From assembly GCF_914767665.1 (NCBI RefSeq), contig NC_059503.1, positions 58,980,352 to 59,044,351 on the forward strand: a stretch of 64,000 bases of DNA. Reading direction: 5' to 3'. Positions within the stretch are counted from its first letter, which is position 1, and every line of letters starts with the position of its first letter. Source of the DNA: Harmonia axyridis (taxonomy: Eukaryota > Arthropoda > Insecta > Coleoptera > Coccinellidae). Of the stretch, positions 1-12,209 are shown in pieces. The notes beneath the pieces are model-generated. The model saw only the letters and a program-made list of their open reading frames with translations, did no database searches and had not been told where the DNA came from. Position numbers and translations under genes: made by a program.

Positions 1-253
1 TAAATTGTTACAAATACTTGTCACAATACCGATGACCACCGTAGAGGCAGAAAGAAATGTTTCTTCGTTGAATAGGATTAAAACATTTTTGGAGAGTACC
101 ATGTCACAGGATCGACTGAATGCTTTAGGGTGTTTGTCAATAGAGCAAAAACTTATTCGCTCTGTACCGGAATTTAATGAAAGAGTTATTGACAAGTTCG
201 CTATAAAGAAAGATATTGACATATTGACTTATTGTTCAAGAAGAATTGAATAA
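1..253 (+). pseudogene. hAT transposase C-terminal fragment
   Basis: An open frame enters from the window edge and ends at a TAA at about 253. The ~80 residues look like the hAT-family C-terminal dimerisation region: a TTVEAERNVSSLNRIKT motif followed by RLNALGCLSIE and a short tail. In intact hAT transposases this region mediates dimerisation and completes the RNase H-like catalytic core. The rest of the protein would lie upstream of the window, so I cannot tell whether the element is intact or whether this is a domesticated ZMYM-like gene. No terminal inverted repeat was recognised between 254 and 420. Confidence 0.6.
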
Positions 254-420
254 GATATTTCTATACGAGAATATTTTATAGCGGATGATAATATCAAGGA
301 TATAAAATTCCACGAACATCAAGTAAAACTTGTCGAAAACAGTAAGAGCTCAGTCAAAGTAAATATAGGAGATAATCTAATACATAATATATGTTTAGAA
401 ACACTGAAAATGATTTTTTT
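254..420. other. Unique flank left of the tandem duplication
   Basis: AT-rich DNA between the hAT fragment and the first base of the 8655-bp duplicated unit. A T-run (413-420) directly precedes the breakpoint. No gene seen. Confidence 0.4.
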
Positions 421-707
421 TAGTTTTATCAATATAATTCCTTCAAACAAACATGTGTCAATTCCAATAACCTTCACTTCATTATGAATATTAAAATAAA
501 AGTTAACCAAAATAAAACTCAATAAATACCTACCTCACATGAACCAAGGGCCTAGATCTTCTTATTTCTTGGGGGGTAATCGAAAAAAAAATTTTTGACG
601 ACAACATGTAATGTGAGAAAAAAGGTTTGATAACGAAGTTTGAACCACAAGTTACTCGAAATAATAGAATTTTTTTGATTACCGATTCGATTGTTCTTAC
701 CTTATAT

Positions 708-1054
708 AGGGTGTTCTTAAATTGTAAGTAAGAAGAAAAATGAGAGATTCCTTGAAAATTTTCAAGAATAAAATGTCCTATACGCTTGGCCCACAAACGC
801 TTTGTTTTATAAATAAAGGGTGTTCTTGTACTCCTACTTTCTTGAGATGCTTATAACATTTTATGAAACCTTTGTAAATATTCTAAACAGATTGGTTGAA
901 TAAGTACCAACACTTTTATTCATCACAGCTTAAGAAAAACTTGAACTTTAACATCTGTATCTGTATCTGTTATAAAAATTTATTATCCAATAAATCATGT
1001 CATAGGACTTTATTTGATTATTGTTCGTTTGAACCTCCAATTAAGGAACACCCT
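708..1054. mobile_element. Short TIR element with AGGGTGTTC ends
   Basis: The left end reads AGGGTGTTCTTAAATTG and the right end is its imperfect complement, CAATTAAGGAACACCCT. An internal GGGTGTTCTTG motif lies at about 823-833. Central sequence (gattggttgaataagta, then attcatcacagctta) resembles the centre of the element at 57656-58441, so both belong to one non-autonomous family. No coding capacity. Confidence 0.5.
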
Positions 1055-2101
1055 GAATAGTCAATTTAAAATGGGTGTTTTCTCAAATAAATTGCAATTT
1101 GAATTGAACACATTAAATTGTAAAACATAGCATAGACAATTTTTCGATGCGAATAACTAGCTCAGTTCTTCGATAACTGCAGTATTAAAATTTTGTGACA
1201 AAAATCATACACGGCAAAGCAAGGGGGACACCGACAAAGCGGGTGGATAAAGGAAAATAATAAACCTCGGACATAGACGTACTCGTTGTGCAATAAAAGT
1301 AATCATCTTGAAGGCGAAAATAAACTTATAAACCGTAAAAGGTTCCGATTTTTTGCTGTCGTGTCGATTTTAAAGAAAGGTAGATATATTATTGGTTCAT
1401 TTTATGGAAAAATTTTCGTTCTTCGTCTTTGAGAAAATCCTATTTCATATTTTGGAAACCTTGGGGGGGTGGCTCAGTTATCCCCAGTACCCCCTATTTC
1501 TACGTCCTTGATATGAACAGAAATTGGGAGTTTCCAATTTTCTCTTTTCATTTCAATAGCTCTTCTTGATGGGCCTGCGTGAAAAAGTTTCATCAAGGGA
1601 TGTTGTTTGGTAGAATTAATACTATTTACTGCAGCACAATCGGGTATTGTAAAAATGTATTTGATCTAAAAAAATAGCATCTTCTTTCATCGAAGTTATG
1701 GCTTTGATATCATATACTAGCTAAAGAACCGAAGATTTTAGAGTAATTCAAATAACAAATCATATAAGAAAATGTAAGAAACATCCATATATAAAAAATA
1801 CTACTTACCACCTTAGCTGAGAAGACTCCAGACAAGGAAAGTTTGATATTGAAGGGATACTAGGCCAAAAGTATCCGTTTCAGATAACAATGATGCCATA
1901 AATTTACTTACTTTCTCACTAAATGGCCCTTATATTTTGAATGAAATCCCAAAATCAGGTGAAATAGAAGAATTTTTCCTGAAAATGTCGGATGAGCCAA
2001 TCAAAAATAGGACTACTTTTGTCACCACTATGTTTGTTTTAGTCCCTTTAATCAAATCGAGTTTGGAGGAATTTGGAATATGAATCCCTTCTACCATAGT
2101 A
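1055..2101. other. No gene seen (also 9710-10756)
   Basis: About 1 kb of AT-rich DNA downstream of the PTB gene. It includes a G/C-run segment around 1464-1515 ending in ctatttctacgtccttg, which may be the end of an old DNA transposon. No reading frame or RNA recognised. Confidence 0.3.
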
Positions 2102-2737
2102 AAGGGTGTTTTTTTTAGAGCTATAGAATTTTAAATTGCAATAAAACAACGATGGATTATTCGATTGACATGAATTTTATTTATCCGCAAGATAATCTTG
2201 TGGCATTTCATTTTGAATATGATTTCTGGCATATGACCGCCACGACTGGCTCGTATGTAGTCCAATCTGGAAGTCCAATTTTCGATGGTCAAGGGTTTGT
2301 GGCTTATCCGCATAGACTAATGACTTTACATAGCCCCACAGAAAGTAGTCTAGCGGTGTTAAATCACAAGATCTTGGAGGCCAATTCACAGGTCCAAAAC
2401 GTGAAATTAGGAGGTCGCCAAACGTGTCTTTCAATAAATCGATTGTGACACGAGCTGTGTGACATGTTGCGCCGTCTTGTTGGAACCACAGCTCCTGGGC
2501 ATCATGGTTGTTCAATTCAGGAATGAAAAAGTTATTATTCATGTCTATATACCGATCACCATTGACTGTAACGTTCTGGCCATCATCGTTTTTGAAGAAG
2601 AACGGACCAATGATTCCACCAGCCCATAAAGCGCACCAAACAGTCAGTTTTTCTGTATGTAACGGTGTTTCGACATACACTAGAGGATTAGCTTCACTCC
2701 AAATGCGGCAGTTTTGTTTGTTGACGTAACCATTCAA
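2102..2737 (-). mobile_element. DD41D (rosa-like) mariner, truncated
   Basis: The left end AAGGGTGTTTTTTTTAGAGC follows a TA. Minus-strand translation gives the C-terminal half of a Tc1/mariner transposase: VYVETPLH, LTVWCALWAGGIIGP, the catalytic WFQQDGATCHTA and the last catalytic Asp in LTPLDYFLWG. I count 41 residues between the last two Asp residues, a DD41D signature as in the rosa group. About 60 bp is deleted near 2286, where other copies encode the segment after LDHLEDNIR. The N-terminal half and the other TIR are missing. The copy cannot be active. Confidence 0.85.
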
Positions 2738-3554
2738 AATTTTCAATTTGAGAATGAATAAAAAAAATAGTCTGATAACTTTTCGTTTTTTGCAGAAGAA
2801 TTGATGATATATGGTATCCCGAGAAAGCACTGATATATTTCAGAAATTATTATATGACATATTTCCAAGGCTGCTTTGGATATTATTCTTTTCGAGTATT
2901 TCTTTAGGATGTGATGGTTTTAATAGTCATAACAAAGTAAATAAAGTAAACTTTTATTGGAAAAAATTGACAAAAAATTGCACTTGTCCCAAAATTTGAA
3001 ATAAAATATCTTTGATTTAATATTGCACAGTAGAATTATCACTAATATAATAAAAGAATCGTAATATTATACAGATTAGATACAGATTACAGATAAGAGA
3101 AGTCTTAGAAGAATGAACATGGTAATATGAAAAGCGAGCAAGTAAACACCAGGTTCCCTATTTTTAATTGTTAAAGAACGATGAACTCCTTCAATAAAAT
3201 GGAATAAATTTTCAATATCAACAAATAGAGAGATTATATTGTAAACATAATATGTTATATTTAATCTCTAAGAATCCCGTCCAATCACCAAAAAATCACC
3301 CCAATTTTTATATACAAGTAACCTTCATAAAATATTTTCAACATAAACTTCGGACTACATATTATTATTATACATGAGATATCAAATTTTATTAATATAC
3401 TAATATACAGTGTACAACTTCAAAAATTATTGAAGGATTCTGAAGAAAGTTGAGAGAAATAATTGACAATTTCAGAATTAATAAAATCAATTATATAAGA
3501 GCTTTCACCATTTGATTTACAATTTTTTACACTCGATAAAAAGCTCCAAATATG
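2738..3554. other. 3' flank and probable 3' UTR of PTB gene, copy 1 (also 11393-12209)
   Basis: AT-rich. On the minus strand, just after the stop codon, the sequence would be the 3' UTR. Possible AATAAA signals on that strand lie at 3388-3393 and 12043-12048, about 165 bases past the stop. Nothing else recognised. Confidence 0.35.
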
Positions 3555-4060
3555 TCATGGCAAGTACCCAAGGGAATTCTCTAAGCTATTGATGTCACCA
3601 TCCAACATATGATAATGATGATTTCCATGGAGGTAATTTCTTGGGTCCTCTTTTCTGTTACCGATACTAGATCTTCTCGAGTCATCTGATTGACTCTGAA
3701 TAGTATACAAACCATTTTTTGAGCTGAACAGCTGCGGGTTTGTTGATTTGTAGAAATTCCTGCCGCTGCTGTACAGAGTGTTTTGTATCATACGTCCATG
3801 ATGTGCTTTAGTTTGGATGTCAGCGTATGTTAAGTTTCTGCAAGGTACGGAACCGTGGCTTTTGAAACTATTGTAAATGTTATTCGACGCTACAACAGGG
3901 TTCATTGATCTTTCGAACCTGTCCAAGTGTTTCAAGTCCGTTGTTTGGTTCAGCTTCAAGTCGGCAAAAAGAGCTGCTATTTCTGCAGTTTTCTTGACTG
4001 ACAGAGCTTCGTGGCAAGTTGCTGAAGAAGCTATGGTGGCATCTTGTAATTTCATTTCTT
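3555..4060 (-). CDS. PTB gene terminal exon, duplicated copy (exon 7')
   Basis: Base-for-base copy of exon 7 (12210-12715). The acceptor TTTCTCTTCTAG lies at 4061-4072, the phase is 1, and a stop ends it at 3555. It encodes 168 residues rich in Ser, Asn and His with no recognised domain. Together with exon 6' it forms a second complete 3' end that could be reached from exon 5 by skipping the nearer set. Whether it is transcribed is unknown; if the duplication is an assembly artefact, it does not exist. Confidence 0.6.
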
Positions 4061-4109
4061 CTAGAAGAGAAATATAGTTTACGATGAACAAATATTCGTA
4101 CCTTATTTA

Positions 4110-5630
4110 CACTGCGCAAAAAAATTAACGCACATTATGGAAATCTCAAATTTATTCTACAACTGAAGGTGTTCTCAATGATAATTATTTTTATCAGAAT
4201 TATGCAAGCATATGTAATCCACTTTCAACGTTTCTCTTCAATACAGATGTTTTTTCCCAGCAGGAATAAAAAAAGATGAGATTATCAGATTTTGAATGTA
4301 TTGGCTCCATTCTGAAATCAGTTGTTCTCGATAAATTCTAGTGATCAATAGTTTTTCTTTCGTTTGATTTTCTACACTCGATCGCTATGCAACGCGAAAC
4401 ACGTAATTTGACCCAAGAGGAATGTGCCCAAGCGGTAGTTTTACGAGAAGAAGGGTGGACATACTAAAGAATTGCAGAAAGGTTTGGAGTTTCCCATACA
4501 AGTGTATCCAGAATGTTGCAGTGATTCAGGGAGATAGGTATGAATGTCCGAAGACCAGCACATGGTAGACCACGGGTAACAACTGCCAATCAAGAACGTT
4601 ACTTGAGAGTTTCTTCGTTGAGACAACGGTTTGTAACCGCTCGCCTCCTTCAAAATCAGCTTGAACAAACTCTGGGGTGCAAATTAGCACTCAGACAATA
4701 AGAAATCGCCTCAGAGAATATGATTTAAGGCCTCGTGTCGCGGTAAGAGGCCCAGCTCTTACCCCAGCCCATCGAAGGCGCGTTTGGATTTTGCGAGAGA
4801 GCATATCCATTGGGAAGAAGCTGATTGGGAAAGAGTTCTCTTCACAGATGAGTCTAGATTCTGCCTCTACCATTGTGATCGACGTTCCCTTGTATACAGA
4901 CGTCCACATGAAATATATGCTCAGTGCAATTTCCTGAATACTACTGGTTTCGGGGGAATATATTATGGTATGAGGTGGAATATCTTTGACTGCTCGCACA
5001 GACCTAGTGGTCGTTGATAATGGAGCTATGAATGCTGATAGGTATATAAGGAACATTCTTGAAGAGCATGTAGTGCCATTTGCCCTATACATTGGTGAAA
5101 ATTTCATTTTTATGGACGATAATGCCAGACCCCATCGTGCGCGCATCGTTCAGGAGTACCTTGAAGAGGTTGAAGTCTCTCGAATGGAATGGCCAGAAAG
5201 AAGTCCAGATCTCAATCCGATTGAGCAGGTTTGGGACAACATCAATAGAAGGCTGAGAAGTTCAGAAAATCATCCAGCTACTCTTAATGACTTAGGAATC
5301 CAACTCAGAGAAATCTGGGAAGTATTAGATCAGATCATTTCAAGATAACTCATTTTGAGTATGAACCGTCGTTGCCGAGCTGTAATTAACGCAAGGGGTG
5401 GAAATACCAAGTATTAAATCACTTATCAGCATTCCAGTATTTTGAAATTGTTTATTTCTCTTCTTTCACATAAGATTCGATGAAATCCTGAATTTTTCTT
5501 CCATTTAATGTATTTTGTTTCGTTCAAAACCTTCCCGAGAGAACATAAAAAATAAGTTATAAAGTCAATGTAGAGTTAACTTTCATTAAAATTGAGATTT
5601 TCAGAACGTGCGTTAATTTTTTGCGCAGTG
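4110..5630 (+). mobile_element. Tc1-family (DD34E) transposon, full length but inactive
   Basis: Complete element of 1521 bp flanked by TA (4108-4109 and 5631-5632). Terminal inverted repeats begin CACTGCGCAAAAAAATTAAC and match over about 23 bases. The transposase has an N-terminal HTH (LTQEECAQAVVLREEGW), a second HTH, TDESRF with the first Asp, FMDDNARPHRAR with the second, and SPDLNPIEQVWD with the final Glu. I count 34 residues between the last two, so DD34E. It is broken by a TAA after GWTY, a TGA in the LQRFRE segment, and several small frameshifts. It sits in intron 6' of the PTB gene copy. Confidence 0.92.
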
Positions 5631-5901
5631 TATATTAATCTACATTAGCGTTAATTCAGAGCATGATAATGAGCTCACAGGCTAAGAACTAAGAGTTAAT
5701 TCAAGTTTATTTAACAAATGACGAAAACGGTTATGCTGAAATATTGTCAATTTTGTCGATTATTGTGGTGTTGCACACATTGCGTTGTTTCCAAAACGCT
5801 AACAATAATTAATACTATTCGAGCATTATGCGCTATGTTCTTCTTCAAAAGTTTAGAAATTATGAAAGGTAAAAGAAATAAAACAATCCGGGAGTACTTA
5901 C

Positions 5902-7142
5902 TTTTGTTGGATCCATATTTGGTTGACTTGTAGGCTCTCGAAGAACTTTGTTTAAGCAATCCAATTCGTTCTGATTCGCTCAAAGCTCTAGGAAACATTC
6001 CAACACCTTTGTACTTCCGGAAGTCTTCATAATTAGAAAATAGGTCGTACTGTACAGGTTCACTATACCTTTGTCCTCTGTTGCCACCCTGGCTGTAGTT
6101 ATAACTATAGTAGGGGTCTATTGGTCTTGACAATGTTTTCAGTCTATCGTAGTAAGAATCACCAGGGTAACGAAGGTATTCTAAACTTTTGGTGCTTTTT
6201 GTGTTGGAGCTTTTCTTGCATAATTTTCTATGTTTTTCAGGTTGGGGTACGATGCCTTTCTGTTTGAGTTGCTCAAGTATGGGTGTTGTTTTCTGGGATC
6301 TTGGACAATAACATTTGTTGCTCTCGGTGCAACTGTCTGTATCGCAGCCACAAAATGTCAAGGTACCATCGAGACAGGGACAATTATCGTTAGGTAGGTT
6401 GTCTTGTTTGGATTTGCACTTTTTCTTATTGTACTGTTTGTTTCCCAAACTACAGTAACATTTATCTGCTGAAGTACACGTACAGCTGTCACTGTCATAT
6501 GAACAATCTGAACAGGAAACATAACCGCTAGAAGAGTTTCTATGTGGGTTAACGTTAAGTGCATTCGGTGCTTTAGGCCTTCTCACTGACAAAAAATCAC
6601 TTTCTTCGGATGTACTTAACCTGTCTCTCTTGGCTCTCGAGTCATGAGATTTCTTCTTCTGCACCTGCTTTTTCGTGGTTTGTATTTCTTCTTTAGGTGT
6701 AAAATGCCTAGTATCGTAGGAAGATGACGATATAGAACTCTCCGGTAGTTTCGTTTGGGCAGATTCTATGTTCAATTTGTGTTTCTTCGTTTTTCTGCAC
6801 AACCTCAGCCTGAAATTCTTTCGCAGTATCAATTTCAGTCTTCTAAATTTCCCTCCAATTTTCAAGCGGTGAGATTTGACCTGAGTCTTCTTGAGGATTT
6901 TTTTCTTCTGTCGCCTCATTATGGATTTTGATCTTTGATACAGTTCATCTTTTGTTAGTGTCACGGATAGTTTTAATAGAAACTCCTTGTATATGGGCTT
7001 GAGATCGTTGAAGGACATTCCATTGGAGTCGATGATTACTCCAAGTATTTCGTCCATGGAGTGGAGGCCCTCGTGCTGACGAAACTCACTGAAGAGCTCG
7101 TTGAACCCTATAGGTGATCCACCGCTTGCTTGGCCATTTGCT
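5902..7142 (-). CDS. PTB gene exon 6, duplicated copy (exon 6')
   Basis: Identical to exon 6 at 14557-15797. The acceptor is CTCTTTTCCAG, or the alternative TTGTAG 18 bases upstream (exon start 7160), and the donor is GTAAGT. It carries the same Lys/Arg-rich stretch and cysteine-rich module. If the duplication is real, this exon and exon 7' could form an alternative 3' end of the transcript. It would give an identical protein, because the two sets encode the same residues. Confidence 0.6.
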
Positions 7143-7298
7143 CTGGAAAAGAGGGTTCTTCTACAATGTAATAAAATATTTTATGAAATAAGGGTTGTAT
7201 CAGAAATGAAGCTAGATGATAGTTTGTAAGATTGAAGTATTCGAAGATATAGGCTACGAAGAATATGACTTAACCGTATTTGTTATTGTACAGTGTAC

Positions 7299-7470
7299 AT
7301 GCATAAGGTGTGCAACTAAGTTCCTGCTGTTTTTTCGATGAAAATGCAACTTTATTGTGAAAAAATGGTTGAAAAATGAATCATTCAAAGTATTGCCATT
7401 ATTATGTTATCTACAACTCTTTTCCATCTTTCTTGTAGAATACGAATATTTATTTTGTTATTAAGGGGGA
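7299..7470 (-). pseudogene. Mariner transposase 3' end remnant
   Basis: On the minus strand the sequence encodes a LQERWKRVVDN-like motif, matching the LPERWEKVV ending of mariner transposases. A CACAATAAAG 3' end and a TIR-like GTTGCACACC follow. It is more diverged than the mariner remnant at 8031. The rest of the element is absent. Confidence 0.45.
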
Positions 7471-7494
7471 TATTATGCGACTAACACCCAGTTG

Positions 7495-7637
7495 CAGGAA
7501 AGTTCATTAAATTTAATGTCGCATTAAAATTTTAATCCTCCATTAAACGGTGCAGGTAGACAATAGGCTTCTCCTACTGGAGGATTGAAATTTTAATGAA
7601 AGCATTAAATTTTAATTCAGGTTCCTGCAACAGGGTG
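7495..7637. mobile_element. Hairpin MITE, 143 bp
   Basis: Ends CACCCAGTTGCAGGAA and TTCCTGCAACAGGGTG are inverted repeats with one mismatch. Inner segments (tttaatcctccatta and tggaggattgaaattttaat) are also complementary, so nearly the whole element folds on itself. No coding capacity. The family is not recognised. Confidence 0.6.
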
Positions 7638-8030
7638 ATAATGGCTTTGTTAGCCAGTTCATCTTCCTCTTATCTACTCGATATGCTTTATTCCCTAGAA
7701 TCATTCACTTCTTTTATATATTAAAATCAATAGATTCATTTCGTCTTCCAAGATTTGCCTAAGGAATACAAACAGGTATCTACACATCCACTTTTTGTCG
7801 GTGTTTAGACATGAGTGTTCTAAGCTATAGGATCGCCAAACTCATTTATATTTTCGTGTATCACTTGATGATCAAATTTATTGCAAATTGCCAAAAAATG
7901 AGGAAGTATTTCTTCTTATAACTGAATCACTGAATAAATTTCAGTTATACTTCAATCACTAATCAGAAAATTAGCAGAATCATTGCCGATCTCGGTATAT
8001 ACTATACTTCTTGATATTGGAAGATATTAC

Positions 8031-8509
8031 ATAGGCGTACAACTTCGCTTCCGCCGTTTTTTTTCCGAAATTCGAGGCTTTATTGTAAAAAACTGGGTAT
8101 ACATTTATGATTCAAAGTATTGTCCATCGCTGGCCACTACTTCCTCTCATCTTTCGGGCAGCATACGAATCCCGCGTTTAAAAAACTGGTCATCTTTTGA
8201 AGCAATTGACGAATCGATCCAATTTTTTACTTTTTCATAAGACCGGAAATGCTTGTCAGCCAGGCCGTGTGCTATTGATCGAAACAAGTGTTTGTCAATC
8301 CCAATGATCCTGCCAGTTCTTGTTGCGTTTCAAACGAGTCTTGATCAAGTAATGTCTCCAAACAATGTCTCGAAAACAAATCGACTAATATTTCGATGGC
8401 GTTATGTTTACGAATACTTTAGCTTATTTACGATCTATTTATTTCGACTACCATTTACCGCTACAAAAACATCTATGGCAAAACGGGGGAAGCAAAGTTG
8501 TACACCTAA
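8031..8509 (-). mobile_element. Internally deleted mariner (DD34D type)
   Basis: Near-inverted ends TAGGCGTACAACTTCGCTTC and TAGGTGTACAACTTTGCTTC mark a ~480-bp element. Minus-strand translation gives LDQDSFETQQELAG from the N-terminal DNA-binding region, joined directly to HTAWL/AHGLADKHF-like and LPERWEEVV-like C-terminal pieces. The catalytic core is deleted, so it is a non-autonomous, MITE-like derivative of the same family as 29100-30240 and 45841-46785. Confidence 0.7.
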
Positions 8510-8699
8510 TATATCGAATATCATCATTTCAAAATTTCATAGTCTTATGACGTGATTTTTCTTCAATTTGGTCTTATGACCTTTAAGATTTGAAATTCAA
8601 GGATTCATTCATCATACTGGAAGGATTATTGAGCAACTTTCATGCAAAAACTAAAAATGTAGTAAGGAGTCCAATTATTCAATAAGGTTCCAAATTAAA

Positions 8700-9075
8700 A
8701 AATAGTACATTGTGCAACAAGTGGGAAAAGTCCAACTTTTCTCGCGAGTGTGGCACGAGCCTGAAACGCGAGTGCCGCAAACACACGAGCGAGAAAAGGA
8801 CTTTTTCCACATGTGGCACACTATACTTCTCCTACAACTGCACAAATTTCAATAATTCAAGTAATGGACTTGATTCAAATCAAAATGGCCTTCGTTGACA
8901 GTATGCGCTAATTTATTGCGTTTCCATAGAAACGACTCAAAAGCTCAATTTCATTGATCTACCAAGTGAGGTGTGGGCAAAGTGCCGTGAGAAATAATAT
9001 TTCCCACAGTATGAGCAATACAGAGTTCTGAAATTGAGTAAGCTATGAAGAATACGCTACTTTTCATAGCAGTAG
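8700..9075. repeat. Palindromic CpG-containing MITE-like segment, right end cut
   Basis: Contains complementary pieces: gtgggaaaagtcc with ggactttttccac, and caaaagctcaatttca with tgaaattgagtaagct. The right-most arm seen in copy 2 (17724-17744) is cut here by the duplication junction. No coding capacity. Confidence 0.45.
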
Positions 9076-9362
9076 TAGTTTTATCAATATAATTCCTTCA
9101 AACAAACATGTGTCAATTCCAATAACCTTCACTTCATTATGAATATTAAAATAAAAGTTAACCAAAATAAAACTCAATAAATACCTACCTCACATGAACC
9201 AAGGGCCTAGATCTTCTTATTTCTTGGGGGGTAATCGAAAAAAAAATTTTTGACGACAACATGTAATGTGAGAAAAAAGGTTTGATAACGAAGTTTGAAC
9301 CACAAGTTACTCGAAATAATAGAATTTTTTTGATTACCGATTCGATTGTTCTTACCTTATAT

Positions 9363-9709
9363 AGGGTGTTCTTAAATTGTAAGTAAGAAGAAAAATGAGA
9401 GATTCCTTGAAAATTTTCAAGAATAAAATGTCCTATACGCTTGGCCCACAAACGCTTTGTTTTATAAATAAAGGGTGTTCTTGTACTCCTACTTTCTTGA
9501 GATGCTTATAACATTTTATGAAACCTTTGTAAATATTCTAAACAGATTGGTTGAATAAGTACCAACACTTTTATTCATCACAGCTTAAGAAAAACTTGAA
9601 CTTTAACATCTGTATCTGTATCTGTTATAAAAATTTATTATCCAATAAATCATGTCATAGGACTTTATTTGATTATTGTTCGTTTGAACCTCCAATTAAG
9701 GAACACCCT
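9363..9709. mobile_element. Short TIR element with AGGGTGTTC ends (duplicated copy)
   Basis: Identical copy of the element at 708-1054, carried by the tandem duplication. Confidence 0.5.
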
Positions 9710-10756
9710 GAATAGTCAATTTAAAATGGGTGTTTTCTCAAATAAATTGCAATTTGAATTGAACACATTAAATTGTAAAACATAGCATAGACAATTTTTC
9801 GATGCGAATAACTAGCTCAGTTCTTCGATAACTGCAGTATTAAAATTTTGTGACAAAAATCATACACGGCAAAGCAAGGGGGACACCGACAAAGCGGGTG
9901 GATAAAGGAAAATAATAAACCTCGGACATAGACGTACTCGTTGTGCAATAAAAGTAATCATCTTGAAGGCGAAAATAAACTTATAAACCGTAAAAGGTTC
10001 CGATTTTTTGCTGTCGTGTCGATTTTAAAGAAAGGTAGATATATTATTGGTTCATTTTATGGAAAAATTTTCGTTCTTCGTCTTTGAGAAAATCCTATTT
10101 CATATTTTGGAAACCTTGGGGGGGTGGCTCAGTTATCCCCAGTACCCCCTATTTCTACGTCCTTGATATGAACAGAAATTGGGAGTTTCCAATTTTCTCT
10201 TTTCATTTCAATAGCTCTTCTTGATGGGCCTGCGTGAAAAAGTTTCATCAAGGGATGTTGTTTGGTAGAATTAATACTATTTACTGCAGCACAATCGGGT
10301 ATTGTAAAAATGTATTTGATCTAAAAAAATAGCATCTTCTTTCATCGAAGTTATGGCTTTGATATCATATACTAGCTAAAGAACCGAAGATTTTAGAGTA
10401 ATTCAAATAACAAATCATATAAGAAAATGTAAGAAACATCCATATATAAAAAATACTACTTACCACCTTAGCTGAGAAGACTCCAGACAAGGAAAGTTTG
10501 ATATTGAAGGGATACTAGGCCAAAAGTATCCGTTTCAGATAACAATGATGCCATAAATTTACTTACTTTCTCACTAAATGGCCCTTATATTTTGAATGAA
10601 ATCCCAAAATCAGGTGAAATAGAAGAATTTTTCCTGAAAATGTCGGATGAGCCAATCAAAAATAGGACTACTTTTGTCACCACTATGTTTGTTTTAGTCC
10701 CTTTAATCAAATCGAGTTTGGAGGAATTTGGAATATGAATCCCTTCTACCATAGTA

Positions 10757-11392
10757 AAGGGTGTTTTTTTTAGAGCTATAGAATTTTAAATTGCAATAAA
10801 ACAACGATGGATTATTCGATTGACATGAATTTTATTTATCCGCAAGATAATCTTGTGGCATTTCATTTTGAATATGATTTCTGGCATATGACCGCCACGA
10901 CTGGCTCGTATGTAGTCCAATCTGGAAGTCCAATTTTCGATGGTCAAGGGTTTGTGGCTTATCCGCATAGACTAATGACTTTACATAGCCCCACAGAAAG
11001 TAGTCTAGCGGTGTTAAATCACAAGATCTTGGAGGCCAATTCACAGGTCCAAAACGTGAAATTAGGAGGTCGCCAAACGTGTCTTTCAATAAATCGATTG
11101 TGACACGAGCTGTGTGACATGTTGCGCCGTCTTGTTGGAACCACAGCTCCTGGGCATCATGGTTGTTCAATTCAGGAATGAAAAAGTTATTATTCATGTC
11201 TATATACCGATCACCATTGACTGTAACGTTCTGGCCATCATCGTTTTTGAAGAAGAACGGACCAATGATTCCACCAGCCCATAAAGCGCACCAAACAGTC
11301 AGTTTTTCTGTATGTAACGGTGTTTCGACATACACTAGAGGATTAGCTTCACTCCAAATGCGGCAGTTTTGTTTGTTGACGTAACCATTCAA
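10757..11392 (-). mobile_element. DD41D (rosa-like) mariner, truncated (duplicated copy)
   Basis: Identical to 2102-2737, carried by the tandem duplication. Confidence 0.85.
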
Positions 11393-12042
11393 AATTTTCA
11401 ATTTGAGAATGAATAAAAAAAATAGTCTGATAACTTTTCGTTTTTTGCAGAAGAATTGATGATATATGGTATCCCGAGAAAGCACTGATATATTTCAGAA
11501 ATTATTATATGACATATTTCCAAGGCTGCTTTGGATATTATTCTTTTCGAGTATTTCTTTAGGATGTGATGGTTTTAATAGTCATAACAAAGTAAATAAA
11601 GTAAACTTTTATTGGAAAAAATTGACAAAAAATTGCACTTGTCCCAAAATTTGAAATAAAATATCTTTGATTTAATATTGCACAGTAGAATTATCACTAA
11701 TATAATAAAAGAATCGTAATATTATACAGATTAGATACAGATTACAGATAAGAGAAGTCTTAGAAGAATGAACATGGTAATATGAAAAGCGAGCAAGTAA
11801 ACACCAGGTTCCCTATTTTTAATTGTTAAAGAACGATGAACTCCTTCAATAAAATGGAATAAATTTTCAATATCAACAAATAGAGAGATTATATTGTAAA
11901 CATAATATGTTATATTTAATCTCTAAGAATCCCGTCCAATCACCAAAAAATCACCCCAATTTTTATATACAAGTAACCTTCATAAAATATTTTCAACATA
12001 AACTTCGGACTACATATTATTATTATACATGAGATATCAAAT

Positions 12043-12048
12043 TTTATT
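12043..12048 (-). terminator. Possible polyadenylation signal of PTB gene
   Basis: TTTATT on the plus strand reads AATAAA on the minus strand about 165 bases after the stop at 12210. The same motif lies at 3388-3393 in copy 1. AT-rich sequence makes chance matches common. Confidence 0.3.
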
Positions 12049-12209
12049 AATATACTAATATACAGTGTACAACTTCAAAAATTATTGAAGGATTCTGAAG
12101 AAAGTTGAGAGAAATAATTGACAATTTCAGAATTAATAAAATCAATTATATAAGAGCTTTCACCATTTGATTTACAATTTTTTACACTCGATAAAAAGCT
12201 CCAAATATG

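Larger units (their letters stand above)
421..9075. repeat. Tandem segmental duplication, copy 1 (8655 bp)
   Basis: This block is repeated at 9076-17730 with a constant offset of 8655. All reading frames inside it recur with identical translations, and I noticed only one mismatch (T at 8805, C at 17460). Sequence left of 421 is not found left of 9076. It contains the last two exons of the PTB-domain gene, a truncated DD41D mariner, a 1.5-kb Tc1 element, two mariner remnants and two MITE-like hairpins. Near identity of transposon-rich non-coding DNA implies a very recent event or an assembly artefact. Confidence 0.97.

Noticed and set aside
2152..2448. Plus-strand 98-codon ORF, and similar ORFs in each rosa-like copy
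   Set aside because: Shadow of the minus-strand transposase reading frame.
6358..6564. 68-codon minus-strand ORF (also 15013-15219)
   Set aside because: Out-of-frame shadow within exon 6 of the PTB gene.
7983..8555. Plus-strand ORFs of 85 and 100 codons (also 16638-17210)
   Set aside because: They are antisense to a deleted mariner on the minus strand.
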